Shown here: positions 8,152-19,516 of the stretch, one piece after another
Layout of the letters: each line of letters starts with the position of its first letter
Numbering within the stretch: position 1 is the stretch's first letter
From: Pseudomonas versuta
GTDB taxonomy: Bacteria > Pseudomonadota > Gammaproteobacteria > Pseudomonadales > Pseudomonadaceae
DNA: 64,000 bases
Direction: 5' to 3'
NCBI RefSeq assembly: GCF_001294575.1
Contig: NZ_CP012676.1
Location: 2,232,001-2,296,000 of the forward strand
Position numbers and translations under genes: made by a program
The notes under the pieces: model-generated
Seen by the model: the letters and a program-made list of their open reading frames with translations, nothing else
Told to the model about the DNA's origin: nothing
Databases searched by the model: none

Positions 8152-9027
8152 GTGAGCCAGTCGATTAAACAACGCCTCGAAAGCAGTCTGTCAACCGCCG
8201 CCCCTTCGGGCCGGGCGATTGCCAGCTACATGCTGGCCAATCTTTACGAGCTGCCATTTCAGACCGCTGCCGACATCGCCGCCAAGCTGGGTGTGAGCGA
8301 ATCCAGCGTCGGGCGTTTTTGCCGCGCGCTGGGCTACAGCCATTTCAAAGACCTGAAGAACGATCTCAAGGATGACCTGGGCGATGGCCCGTGGCTGGTA
8401 GGCGATCGCCTGCAAGAATTCCGCCAGCAATCCAGCCAGAGCCCCCAGGGCTTGCCCCGCAGCTTTGAGCTGGAAGTCGGTGCTCTGGTCAAGGTTTACG
8501 AATACAGCCTCACGCCCGAATGGCAGGCCGTGAGCCAGCGCCTGGCCACCCGGCGCAAGGTGTTCGTGGCAGGGTTTCAGACCGAACGCGGGATCGCAGC
8601 GTCCATGGTGCATTTGCTGCAGTACCTGCGCGATGGCGTGCAACTGGTGGACGGCGCCGCCGGGCATTACGCCGATGTGCTGCTGTGCCCGCCCGGGGAC
8701 TGCGCGCTGGTGGTGTTCGAAGCCCGGCGCTATTCGCGCCATGCCCAACTGTTATGCCGCAAGGCCCGCGAGGCAGGCATTGCCGTCACGCTGGTGACCG
8801 ACACTTTTTGCGACTGGGCCGACCAGAACGCCGACGAAGTGTTTCGCGTACCGACCGAATTCAATCTGTTCTGGGAATCCACCGCAGCCATGCTGTCGCT
8901 GGTGCACCTGCTGATCAACGAAGTGTGCAAACAACTGGGGCCGGACGTGGAGAAGCGTCTTGAGGCTACCGCGGCCTTACACAATGAGTTCGTGGGTTAC
9001 ACATCCTCACCCGGATCAAAACAATAA
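8152..9027 (+). CDS. RpiR-family regulator (HTH + SIS domain)
   Basis: 291 residues. Residues 1-77 form the RpiR N-terminal HTH (ADIAAKLGVSESSVGRFCRALGY). Residues about 125-255 form a SIS fold that normally binds a phosphosugar or similar ligand. It starts at GTG 8152 with AGGAAAG upstream. It ends 13 bases before the binding-protein gene, so it probably heads that transcription unit. By position it should control the D-amino-acid uptake and oxidation genes and dpkA; the P. putida D-lysine locus has the same arrangement. Confidence 0.87.
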   Translation: MSQSIKQRLESSLSTAAPSGRAIASYMLANLYELPFQTAADIAAKLGVSESSVGRFCRALGYSHFKDLKNDLKDDLGDGPWLVGDRLQEFRQQSSQSPQGLPRSFELEVGALVKVYEYSLTPEWQAVSQRLATRRKVFVAGFQTERGIAASMVHLLQYLRDGVQLVDGAAGHYADVLLCPPGDCALVVFEARRYSRHAQLLCRKAREAGIAVTLVTDTFCDWADQNADEVFRVPTEFNLFWESTAAMLSLVHLLINEVCKQLGPDVEKRLEATAALHNEFVGYTSSPGSKQ

Positions 9028-9040
9028 AACGAGGTGCTAG

Positions 9041-9790
9041 ATGAAACACGTCATTCGCTTTGCCAGTGCATGTGCAATGGTTGTCGCCTTCGCGTCCAAC
9101 GCCCAGGCCGACAAACTGACTATCGCCACGGAAGGCGCCTACCCTCCGTTTAACTACGTTGATTCGGACAACAAGCTGCACGGCTTTGACGTCGATATCA
9201 CCGAAGAAGTGTGCAAGCGCATGGGCGCCGACTGCACCATCGTGGCCCAGGACTGGGACGGTATCATCGCCGGCCTGATGGCCAAGAAATACGACGCGAT
9301 TGTCGCGTCCATGATCGTCAACGAAGAACGCAAAAAGAAGATCGCGTTCACCAATCACTACTACCGCACCCCGCTGTCCATCGCCGTGCCCAAAGACTCT
9401 GACATCACCGATGCCCAGTCCGACTTCGCCGGTAAAACCGTAGGTGCCCAGAGCGCCGCCACCCAAAGCATCTATGCCGAAGAGCACTACAAAAAGGCTG
9501 ATCTGAAGCTGTATCCAACCCTGGATGAAGCTAACAGCGAGCTGGAAAACGAACGGGTCGATGTGGTGATTGCCGACAAATTCCCGCTGCTGGAGTGGGT
9601 CAATAAAACCGGCAAGGACTGCTGCAAAATCATTGGTGACGTTGACGGCACCATGGCCGATGCCTCGATTGCCGTACGCAAGGAAGACAACGCCCTGCGT
9701 GAGCGCTTCAACAAGGCGCTGGACGAAATCGTTGCCGACGGCACCTATAAAAAGATCTCCGGCAAGTACTTCGACTTCGACATTTACTGA
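9041..9790 (+). CDS. Periplasmic basic/polar amino-acid-binding protein
   Basis: 249 residues. The signal peptide spans residues 1-23 with a probable cleavage after AQA. The mature part is a SBP_bac_3 fold of the lysine/arginine/ornithine-binding type: LTIATEGAYPPFNYVD, then GFDVDITEEVCKRM and QDWDGIIAGLMAKKYDAI. It delivers ligand to the membrane permeases encoded next. GAGG lies ahead of the ATG. Locus context favours D-lysine or a related cationic amino acid; specificity is inferred. Confidence 0.87.
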   Translation: MKHVIRFASACAMVVAFASNAQADKLTIATEGAYPPFNYVDSDNKLHGFDVDITEEVCKRMGADCTIVAQDWDGIIAGLMAKKYDAIVASMIVNEERKKKIAFTNHYYRTPLSIAVPKDSDITDAQSDFAGKTVGAQSAATQSIYAEEHYKKADLKLYPTLDEANSELENERVDVVIADKFPLLEWVNKTGKDCCKIIGDVDGTMADASIAVRKEDNALRERFNKALDEIVADGTYKKISGKYFDFDIY

Positions 9791-9836
9791 GTCGCCCGCC
9801 CTCGGTTGAGGGCCTCCCTGCCAATGACCCTGCCCT

Positions 9837-9853
9837 GCGCACCCAAGGTGCGC
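9837..9853 (+). other. Intercistronic hairpin between binding protein and permease
   Basis: GCGCACC-CAA-GGTGCGC is a perfect 7-base-pair stem with a three-base loop; a T8 run begins 19 bases later. It is not a standard terminator because the T tract is separated. It could be an mRNA processing or partial termination point that lets the binding protein be made in excess of the permeases. Confidence 0.5.
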
Positions 9854-9895
9854 GGTGGCTGAATTTCGGCCCTTTTTTTGTCCGGGGATTCGAGC

Positions 9896-10615
9896 ATGCT
9901 CGATCAACTCTCACTTCTCTCCTTCGCCAGTGGCGGCTGGGGCTCGGCGCTGCTTGCCGGGTCGCTGGTGACCATTGCCCTGGCCCTGAGCTGTCTGCCC
10001 ATCGGCTTGCCGCTGGGCCTGATCGTGGCCGTAGCGGCACGCTCCAAAAACCGCTGGATGCGAGCCTGGGCAACGACCTTTTCCACAGTCTTTCGTGGCC
10101 TGCCGGAGCTGCTGACGCTGCTGATCATTTATTACGGCTGCCAGATCGCCGCACAAAAGATCCTCGCCCTGATGGGCTACGACGCTCAGTTCACGATCAA
10201 TACCTTTGTCGCGGCGATGATTGCGTTCAGCCTGGTATTTGCCGCGTTTTCCAGCGAGATCTGGCTGGGGGCCTTCAAGACCATTCCCAAGGGCCAATTC
10301 GAAGCGGCCTCGGCGCTGGGCCTGTCGAAATTCACCACCTTTCGCAAAGTGGTGCTGCCGCAGCTGGCGCGTATCGCCCTGCCCGGCCTGTCGAACAACT
10401 GGCTGTCATTGCTTAAAGACACGTCCCTGGTGTCGACCATCGCCCTGGTCGACCTGATGCGCCAGACCAACCTGGCGGTCAGCGTCACCAAGGACCCGAT
10501 GCTCTTTTACACCGTGGCCTGCTTTATCTACCTGTTTTTCTCGGCGATTTCCGGGCGCCTGTTTGCCTTTCTTGAGCGCCACTTCAACCGCCATATACGG
10601 AGCGTGCAGCCATGA
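9896..10615 (+). CDS. ABC transporter permease, polar amino acid type (HisQ/ArtQ-like)
   Basis: 239 residues with about five membrane segments and the cytoplasmic EAA loop (EAASALGLSKFTTFRKVVLP) that contacts the ATPase. ATG 9896 is chosen because CGGGGAT lies just upstream; the frame can be extended to TTG 9878 but that sits in the T tract. It overlaps the second permease by four bases (ATGA). The two form the heterodimeric membrane channel of the amino acid importer. Confidence 0.87.
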   Translation: MLDQLSLLSFASGGWGSALLAGSLVTIALALSCLPIGLPLGLIVAVAARSKNRWMRAWATTFSTVFRGLPELLTLLIIYYGCQIAAQKILALMGYDAQFTINTFVAAMIAFSLVFAAFSSEIWLGAFKTIPKGQFEAASALGLSKFTTFRKVVLPQLARIALPGLSNNWLSLLKDTSLVSTIALVDLMRQTNLAVSVTKDPMLFYTVACFIYLFFSAISGRLFAFLERHFNRHIRSVQP

Positions 10616-11322
10616 GCCTGGCGGAACTGCAAAACATGTTTCTCAGCCCCGAGCTACTGGAGCGCTATGGCCCGCGCTTTATCGACGGGCTGCTGGTGAC
10701 CACCAAGCTGGTGGCGATTTCTTTCACCCTGGGCGCGGTGCTCGGCCTGCTGATTGCCCTGGGCCGCTTGTCCGGCAATCGCTTTGTGCGCAGCTTTACC
10801 GGCGCCTACGTGTACTTCTTTCGTGGATCGCCCCTGTTGGCACAGCTGTTCCTGCTGTATTACGGCCTGGGTTCGTTCAAGGGTTTGTGGCAAGACGTCG
10901 GCCTGTGGTGGTTTTTCCGCGATGCCTGGTTCTGCACCCTGCTGGCCTTCACCCTGAACACTGCGGCCTATCAGGCCGAGATCCTGCGCGGCAGCATTCT
11001 GTCGGTCGCCCAGGGCCAGCGTGAAGCCAGCAAGGCGCTGAACCTGTCGCGCTGGACCACCTTTCGCAAAATCATCCTGCCGCAATCGCTGCTGGTGGCC
11101 ATCGGCCCGCTGGGCAATGAATTGATCCTGATGATCAAGGCCAGTGCCATCGCATCGCTGGTCACCATTTACGACCTGATGGGGGTCACCAAGATGGTGT
11201 TCTCCCGCAGCTTCGACTTCCAGGTCTATCTCTGGGCCGCCGTGCTCTACCTGGTGATCGTGGAAATCGTGCGCCGCAGCCTTAAATTCATCGAAGGCCG
11301 TCTCGGACGGCATTTGCAGTAA
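10612..11322 (+). CDS. ABC transporter permease, polar amino acid type (HisM/ArtM-like)
   Basis: 236 residues, with an EAA loop (EASKALNLSRWTTFRKIILP) and a HisM-type fold. The start overlaps the previous stop. It should pair with the 9896 permease in the inner membrane. The cytosolic ATPase is encoded two genes on, with the dehydrogenase gene between them, so transport and oxidation of the imported compound appear to be one unit. Confidence 0.87.
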   Translation: MSLAELQNMFLSPELLERYGPRFIDGLLVTTKLVAISFTLGAVLGLLIALGRLSGNRFVRSFTGAYVYFFRGSPLLAQLFLLYYGLGSFKGLWQDVGLWWFFRDAWFCTLLAFTLNTAAYQAEILRGSILSVAQGQREASKALNLSRWTTFRKIILPQSLLVAIGPLGNELILMIKASAIASLVTIYDLMGVTKMVFSRSFDFQVYLWAAVLYLVIVEIVRRSLKFIEGRLGRHLQ

Positions 11323-11370
11323 ACCCATTTTTCGGGCTGCAAATACGGCCCTCGTCTCAAGGATTTGTTT

Positions 11371-12612
11371 ATGCATTGCGACACTATCGTTCTGGGGGCC
11401 GGCATCGTCGGCGTCAGTACCGCGTTGCAACTCCAGGCACGCGGGCGCAACGTGGTCCTGCTCGACCGCGCCCAGCCGGGCACCGGCACCAGCCATGGCA
11501 ACGCCGGGCTGATCGAACGCGCCAGTGTTATTCCTTACTCGTTCCCACGAGAAATCGCACGCCTGCTGCGCTATGGCCTCAATCAGCAATCGGACGTGCG
11601 CTACAGCCTCAAGCACCTGCCGAAAGCCGGACCGTGGCTGATGAAATACTGGCAACAGTCGGGCAGCAAAGGGCTGGCCAAAGCCACCCGGGCCATGCTG
11701 CCGCTGATTGAACAATGTGTCAGCGAACACGATCTGCTGGCCGAGCCGGCGGGCATGGGCTACCTGATCCAGGACAGCGGCTGGATCGAGGTTTACCGCA
11801 CCCCGGGCGACTTCGCCAAGGCTCAGCGTGATGCTGACGCCCTGAGCGAGTACAAGCTCAACTATCGGGTACTGAGTCAGCAGCAAGTCCACGCGCTGGA
11901 ACCCGGCCTGCATACCGATGTGATCGGCGGTATTCACTGGCTCGACCCCAAGACCGTCAGCGATCCGGGCGGCCTGACCCGGGGTTACGCCGAGCTGTTT
12001 ATCAAGCGCGGCGGGACCTTTGTCACCGGCGATGCCACCAGCCTGCGGCCAACGGCCGGGCAATGGCAGGTCGAGAGCCACAAAGGCCTGATCATCGGCA
12101 ATGAAGCCGTGATTGCACTGGGCCCGCAGGCCCGGGACATTTTCGAACCGCTGGGTTACCGAATTCCTCTGGCGATCAAACGCGGCTACCACATGCATTA
12201 CGCCGCTAAAGACGGCCACACCATGCAGCATCCGATTCTCGACTCGGTGGGCGGCTATGTATTGGCGCCCATGGTGGGTGGTATTCGTCTGACCACAGGG
12301 ATCGAATTTGCTGACAGTGATGACCCGATCAACGAAATCCAGCTGCGCCGTTGTGAAGAGCGTGCGCAACGCCTGTATCCGCTGGGTGAGCGGGTAGACG
12401 CCGAACCCTGGCTTGGCCGCCGCCCTTGCCTGCCGGACATGTGCCCGGTGATTGGGCCCGGCAGCCGGCACAAAGGTTTGTGGTTCAACTTTGGCCATGC
12501 CCACCACGGTCTGACGCTGGGTCCGGTCAGCGGCCGCCTGCTGGCAGAAATGATGACTGGCCAAACCCCGTTCACCGACCCGACGCCCTACAGCGCCGAG
12601 CGCTTTAACTGA
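11371..12612 (+). CDS. amaD: FAD-dependent D-amino-acid dehydrogenase (AmaD/DadA-like)
   Basis: 413 residues. The N-terminal FAD-binding motif [18 protein letters not shown] is followed by a DAO-type fold, and [10 protein letters not shown] fits the DadA flavin-contact region. It should oxidise a D-amino acid to the 2-oxo acid or imine and pass electrons to the respiratory chain. Placement inside the amino-acid importer operon, with dpkA divergent, matches amaD of the P. putida D-lysine pathway, where the product is delta1-piperideine-2-carboxylate. ATG 11371 has AAGGA eight bases upstream. A broader D-amino-acid range is possible; the symbol rests on synteny. Confidence 0.75.
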   Translation: MHCDTIVLGAGIVGVSTALQLQARGRNVVLLDRAQPGTGTSHGNAGLIERASVIPYSFPREIARLLRYGLNQQSDVRYSLKHLPKAGPWLMKYWQQSGSKGLAKATRAMLPLIEQCVSEHDLLAEPAGMGYLIQDSGWIEVYRTPGDFAKAQRDADALSEYKLNYRVLSQQQVHALEPGLHTDVIGGIHWLDPKTVSDPGGLTRGYAELFIKRGGTFVTGDATSLRPTAGQWQVESHKGLIIGNEAVIALGPQARDIFEPLGYRIPLAIKRGYHMHYAAKDGHTMQHPILDSVGGYVLAPMVGGIRLTTGIEFADSDDPINEIQLRRCEERAQRLYPLGERVDAEPWLGRRPCLPDMCPVIGPGSRHKGLWFNFGHAHHGLTLGPVSGRLLAEMMTGQTPFTDPTPYSAERFN

Positions 12613-12628
12613 TCACTGGAGACGCACC

Positions 12629-13417
12629 ATGCACGCTCAACCTGCCTACGTTCATAATCCTGTGTCGCCAGTCACTGACACCCGCAAGGTGGTGGTGGAT
12701 ATCGCCGGTCTGAACAAGTACTACAGCGCCTTTCATGTACTCAAAGGCATCGACCTTAAAGTGCACGAAGGCGAGCGGATCGTACTGTGCGGGCCCTCCG
12801 GCTCGGGCAAGTCGACCCTGATCCGCTGCATCAACCGCCTCGAAATCGCCGAGCAAGGGCGGATCCTGGTCAACAACACCGACCTGTCCCAGGCCACGCG
12901 CGAAGCCACACAGGTGCGCAGTGAAATCGGCATGGTGTTTCAACACTTCAACCTGTTCCCGCACATGAGTGTGCTGGACAACTGCGTTCTGGCGCCGATG
13001 TCGGTACGCGGCCTGTCGCGCAAAAAAGCGGTTGAACTGGCGCAGCACTTTCTGGAAAAGGTCGGTATTGCGATTCAGGCCAACAAGTACCCGAGCCAGC
13101 TGTCGGGCGGCCAGCAGCAGCGCGTGGCGATTGCCCGGGCGTTGTGCATGGAGCCGAAAATCATGCTGTTTGATGAGCCGACGTCGGCGCTTGACCCGGA
13201 AATGGTCAGCGAAGTACTGGATGTAATGGTCAAGCTGGCGGGCAGTGGCATGACCATGCTCTGCGTGACCCACGAAATGGGCTTTGCCCGTCAGGTGGCC
13301 GAGCGGGTGCTGTTTCTGGATGGCGGCATGATCATCGAAGACTCCCCGCCCGAGGACTTCTTCAACGCCCCGAAAAGCCCGCGGGCCAAAGCGTTTCTTG
13401 CACAGATTGTGCACTGA
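12629..13417 (+). CDS. ABC transporter ATP-binding protein, polar amino acid
   Basis: 262 residues. Walker A is GPSGSGKST (about 55-63), signature LSGGQQQR, Walker [13 protein letters not shown], and the H-loop VTHE follows. This is the HisP/GlnQ type that powers the permease pair. GGAG precedes the ATG at the right distance. It closes the operon; a REP doublet follows 13 bases after the stop. Confidence 0.9.
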   Translation: MHAQPAYVHNPVSPVTDTRKVVVDIAGLNKYYSAFHVLKGIDLKVHEGERIVLCGPSGSGKSTLIRCINRLEIAEQGRILVNNTDLSQATREATQVRSEIGMVFQHFNLFPHMSVLDNCVLAPMSVRGLSRKKAVELAQHFLEKVGIAIQANKYPSQLSGGQQQRVAIARALCMEPKIMLFDEPTSALDPEMVSEVLDVMVKLAGSGMTMLCVTHEMGFARQVAERVLFLDGGMIIEDSPPEDFFNAPKSPRAKAFLAQIVH

Positions 13418-13430
13418 CAGCCCCCCCTCT

Positions 13431-13520
13431 CTGTAGGAACGAGCTTGCTCGCGAGCCCTGTGCGTTGAAACGCTCGCGAGACAAGCCCACTCCTACGGGT
13501 CGCGGGCAAGCCCGCTGTCA
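13431..13520. repeat. REP cluster overlapping the end of the exporter gene
   Basis: CTGTAGGAACGAGCTTGCTC faces an inverted CTCGCGAGACAAGCCCACTC (13431-13498), followed at once by a third unit, TCGCGGGCAAGCCCGCTGTC. The last two supply the stop codon and final codons of the MFS gene on the minus strand (see that entry). Confidence 0.82.
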
Positions 13521-15025
13521 CGGGTTTGCTGCTCGCTCGTGCCGGATTGTGTGTTTGCTTCACGCAAAAACCACAGCACCAGCAATGACGTCGCCACGGT
13601 CAGCGCCGCCAGGCAGTACAGCAACATAGCAAAGGCCTGCCGGTAAACGTCGCCCAAGGCCGCCCGACTCAACTCTGGTAATAGACGCCTAGCCTGCTCC
13701 AGGTCTCCGGCGGCCAGGTACTGCGCCGCACGGGCGCCCTGATCCACAGCAAAATGACCTTGCATCAGTTGCGCCAGCAGCGCGCTGACGATGGCCAGGG
13801 CGACGCCTTCACCGGCGACCCGGGTGGTGCTGAAAATTCCGCTGGCCATGCCGGCACGTTCCTTGGGCACCACACTGATTGACAGTCCATCCATCAGCCC
13901 CCACGGCAGACCTGCTCCCGCCCCTATGACCAGCAACGGAACGATGAACTCCCTGGCCGGCTGACCGACTCCCACCCGGCTCAGCAACAACAACCCGGCA
14001 GCAGCGATCAGTAGCCCGATGGCTGACAGCACCCTGGCCGAGACCCAACGAATGAGCACGCCTGCCAGGTAGGGCACGATCAGCATGGGCGCCGACAACG
14101 CCAGCATGATCAGCCCGGCCCGGGTTTCGCTGCGCCCTTCAATGCCGATAAACCGCACCGGCAACAGAATCAGCAGCACCACAAAACAAAAACAGGTGGC
14201 GATGGGCAGCAGTTGCACGCCGACAAAGCGCGGGTAACGGAACAGCGACAGATCGAGCATGGGCCGTACCGCTCGCCTTTCGACCGCGATAAAAACGGCC
14301 ATACACACCAGTGCTGCGCCCAGCATGCCGAGCACCGGTGCACTGCTCCAGCCGCTGTCGGGTGCGGCCAGAATGCCCCAGGTGAAGAGCACCAGCGTCG
14401 CGGTAAAACTCAGGGTGCCCTGCCAGTCCAGCCCGCTGGCCTGTGGGTCGGTGGACTCCTCCATCTTCGCCAGTGCGATCAGCAACGCCAGCCCGCCAAT
14501 CAATGCCCCGCAAACAAATACCGCACGCCAGCCAACATGTTCGATCAGCCACCCGGCCAGGACCGGCCCCAGTGCCAGGCCGATACCAAAACTGGTCCCC
14601 AGCAGGCTGAAGGCCGTGGTCCTGGCCCGTCCTTCAAAAGCATTGGCCAGTGCCGCACTGCCACCGGCCAGCGCCGCGGCGGCCGCCACACCCTGTAACC
14701 CTCGCAGAGCGTCGAGCCAGACAATGCCCGGCGCCATGCCCAGAGCCAGCGACACGCCGCCAAACCCGCCAACCCCGCAGATGAACAGGCGCTTGCGTCC
14801 ATACCGGTCAGCCAGGGCACCCGCCGCCATCAACAGGCTGCCAAAGCTCAACATAAAGGCATTGGTGATCCAGAGCAGGGCCAGCGGCCCGCCCCCCAGA
14901 TCGAGACCGATGGCGGGGGTGGCAATCGCGCCACCGGAAAAACTCAGCGGCAGAATCAGCGCCGCGGTGCAAACCGCCAGCAACGTCCAGCCCGCAGTCT
15001 GCGGCGGTGTGGGGTGAAGGCTCAT
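13493..15025 (-). CDS. MFS multidrug exporter, DHA2 (14-helix) family
   Basis: 510 residues with 14 predicted membrane segments. The early loop has the MFS motif A (LADRYGRKRL), and GLQGVAAAAALAGG fits motif C territory of drug/H+ antiporters. It would expel hydrophobic drugs or dyes by proton exchange. ATG 15025 is chosen over ATG 15052 because GGAG lies eight bases upstream of it. The last residues, DSGLARDP, are encoded by REP sequence and the stop TAG lies in the REP motif, so the original C-terminus was probably different. A LysR gene is divergent and likely controls it. Confidence 0.87.
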   Translation of the reverse strand: MSLHPTPPQTAGWTLLAVCTAALILPLSFSGGAIATPAIGLDLGGGPLALLWITNAFMLSFGSLLMAAGALADRYGRKRLFICGVGGFGGVSLALGMAPGIVWLDALRGLQGVAAAAALAGGSAALANAFEGRARTTAFSLLGTSFGIGLALGPVLAGWLIEHVGWRAVFVCGALIGGLALLIALAKMEESTDPQASGLDWQGTLSFTATLVLFTWGILAAPDSGWSSAPVLGMLGAALVCMAVFIAVERRAVRPMLDLSLFRYPRFVGVQLLPIATCFCFVVLLILLPVRFIGIEGRSETRAGLIMLALSAPMLIVPYLAGVLIRWVSARVLSAIGLLIAAAGLLLLSRVGVGQPAREFIVPLLVIGAGAGLPWGLMDGLSISVVPKERAGMASGIFSTTRVAGEGVALAIVSALLAQLMQGHFAVDQGARAAQYLAAGDLEQARRLLPELSRAALGDVYRQAFAMLLYCLAALTVATSLLVLWFLREANTQSGTSEQQTRDSGLARDP

Positions 15026-15152
15026 CAGAAAACTCCAGTCGCCGTGCGGCATCGCTTAATCAAGGTCGAATCAGGATAAAAGCGATCCAATGCATGGGAA
15101 ACAGGCTATAAATCCGCACTGACACGACAAAAAATCCGCAATCGGTGATGCC

Positions 15153-16049
15153 ATGGAAAGCTTGAGTGGTCTGCATGCATTTGTAACGGTTGGCAAACTG
15201 GGCAGCTATGTAGCCGCCGCCGAGCGCCTGGCCATCTCGGCTTCGGCCGTCGGCAAGAGCGTGGCGCGCCTGGAGGACGGGCTCGGGGTGCGCTTGTTCA
15301 ACCGCAGCACCCGGCGCTTGAGCCTGACGGAAGAAGGCGCTTTGTTCTTCGAGCGCTGCAGCCGGATCGTCGAGCAACTTGAGGAAGCCGAAGCCGAATT
15401 GACCCTGGCCCGCGAGGAGCCGCGAGGCCGGTTGCGGGTGAGCCTGCCGGCGATTGGTTATCGGATGTTATTGCCGGTATTGCCCGAGTTCACTCGACGC
15501 TATCCGCACATCGAGCTGGATATGGACTTCAGCGACCGCATGGTCGATGTGATTGGTGAAGGGATGGATGCCGTGGTCCGCAGCGGCGACTTTGCCGACT
15601 CACGGCTCAAGAGCAAGGCACTGGGCACTTTTCGTTTTGTGCTGGTAGGTTCGCCCGGCTACTTTGCCAGTCAGGGCCTGCCTGCGGCGCCGCAGGATTT
15701 GCAGCAGCATGTGTGCTTGCGTTACCGGTTCCCGAGTAACGGCCAGCTCCAGGAGTGGGCGTTTACCACGGCACAGGGCGAGCCGCCCGGCAAACGCCCG
15801 GACAGACTGGTGTTCAACAATGTCGAAGCGTTGATTGGCGCGGCGGTAGAAGGACTGGGCATCGCCTACGTGCCGGATTTTGCAGTGCATCAGGCCTTGC
15901 AGGCGAACCAGTTGGTGACGGTACTGCACGATCACATCAGCGCTCAGGGGCGTTTTTCGGTGCTCTGGCCCGGCAGCCGGCACTTGCTGCCAAAGCTGCG
16001 GGTCTTTGTGGATTTTGTGGCGCAGCACATGAAGCTGGGCCCGCTCCCT

Positions 16050-16055
<6 letters not shown>
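15153..16055 (+). CDS. LysR-family transcriptional regulator
   Basis: 300 residues. The winged HTH occupies residues 1-60 (AAERLAISASAVGKSVARLE) and a periplasmic-binding-like effector domain fills the rest. It is divergent from the DHA2 exporter with a 127-base spacer, the usual layout for a regulator and its target. The stop codon TAG is part of the REP motif CTGTAGG, so the final residues may have been set by the repeat. Confidence 0.9.
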
Positions 16056-18195
<2,140 letters not shown>

Positions 18196-18360
18196 TCACG
18201 GAACGCGGGGTGCTCTGCGGCTCCCGTCGTTTATGCCAGCCACAGTAAAGATACCTCCTGACTCACTCAATGACTCAAAGTAACAAATTGCTAACCTAAA
18301 TGCGCAGCCCCCCTTGGCAAGTCGGGACCAGCCCCCTACCCTAGTTGCCGAACCCCGCTC

Positions 18361-19512
18361 ATGGCTTTTGCTTTATTTCTCATGCGTAAATTATTTGGCT
18401 GCACCCTGCTCATCACTCTGATCGCCGCAACCGCCGGTTACTGGTTCTGGGCCCAGCAACGCGAGGTGGGCCACTACCTGTCTGATCTGCGCATCGAGCT
18501 GGCGATCAACGACGGCGTCAACAATGACCACGGCAACCTGCTTGGCATCGAGCCGGACCTGTCGCCGCGCGATTATCAAAGCCTGGACCTGGTGCACCTG
18601 AAACTCGCCGCGTATCTGAACAAAGCGCGTGAGGCCGGGCTGCTCAACGACAAAACCATCGTCGTGCTGCCGGAGCACATCGGCACCTGGCTGATGTTTC
18701 GCGGGGAAAAGAACGAGCTGTACCAGGCCGCCAATCTCAATCAGGCCATGCGCTGGCTGTCATTGAGCAATCCGCTGGCCTTCACCAACGCATGGCTTCG
18801 CGCCGACGGCGAAAGCCGGGTCAACGATGCCCATCTGCGGATGAAAGCCAAGACCATGGCCAGTGATTACCAGACGCTGTTTGGCGGCCTGGCCAAAGAG
18901 TTCGGGGTGACGCTGGTGGCCGGCAGTATTGCGCTGCCCGAGCCGCGCATCGAGAACGGCAAATTGCTGCCGGGCACCGGCCCGCTTTACAACAGCAGCA
19001 TTGTGTTCGGTCGTGACGGAGCGCCTCAGGGCAAACCGCAGCGCCAACTGCTGCCGACTTACGAAGAGCAAAGCTATATCCAGCCCAGCCCTGACCATCA
19101 ACTGAACGTGGTCGACACCCCGGCCGGGCGCCTGGGCATTCTGGTCGGCAGCGACAGCTGGTACCCCGAGAATTACCGCACATTGAACGAACAGGGGGCG
19201 CAATTGATCGCCGTTCCCGCGTTCATGATTGGCAAAAAAACCTGGGATCAACCCTGGGGCGGTTTTAAAAGTGTTTCTACACCCAGCGAAATCAGTCTCA
19301 AGCCCGGAGAAGTCAGCGAAGGCGAGGCCTGGCATCGCCTGACGTTGATCAGCAGCGTCCCGAGCAGCACAGCCCAAGCCGGGATCACAGTATTTTCCCG
19401 TGGCAAATTCTGGGACAAACGCAGCGTCGGCTGGGGCTTTATCAGCCGCAACGGCCAGACCAGCCCGGACCAGCACGGCGCCGGTGCACGCTTGCTGAAC
19501 CTGTGGCTGTAA
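18361..19512 (+). CDS. Membrane-anchored nitrilase-superfamily protein lacking the usual catalytic Cys
   Basis: 383 residues. One N-terminal membrane segment (LLITLIAATAGYWFW) is followed by a carbon-nitrogen hydrolase fold: IVVLPEHIGTW has the expected catalytic Glu, and WYPENYRTLNEQGAQLIAVP matches the region after the nucleophile. Where active nitrilases have a Cys two residues before the conserved Asp, this protein reads LVGSDSWYPE, so Cys is replaced by Gly. The catalytic Lys position (QRQLLPTYEE) also appears changed. It may be an inactive, ligand-binding relative. No clear ribosome binding site exists; ATG 18382 (MRKLFGC) is an equally good start. An AraC gene follows after four bases, so the two are probably coupled. 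Confidence 0.72.
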   Translation: MAFALFLMRKLFGCTLLITLIAATAGYWFWAQQREVGHYLSDLRIELAINDGVNNDHGNLLGIEPDLSPRDYQSLDLVHLKLAAYLNKAREAGLLNDKTIVVLPEHIGTWLMFRGEKNELYQAANLNQAMRWLSLSNPLAFTNAWLRADGESRVNDAHLRMKAKTMASDYQTLFGGLAKEFGVTLVAGSIALPEPRIENGKLLPGTGPLYNSSIVFGRDGAPQGKPQRQLLPTYEEQSYIQPSPDHQLNVVDTPAGRLGILVGSDSWYPENYRTLNEQGAQLIAVPAFMIGKKTWDQPWGGFKSVSTPSEISLKPGEVSEGEAWHRLTLISSVPSSTAQAGITVFSRGKFWDKRSVGWGFISRNGQTSPDQHGAGARLLNLWL

Positions 19513-19516
19513 CCCG

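Noticed and set aside
10654..12564. Long minus-strand open frame opposite the permease and amaD genes
   Set aside because: It runs antisense across two clear genes with Shine-Dalgarno sites and domain motifs, and has no start signal or family features.
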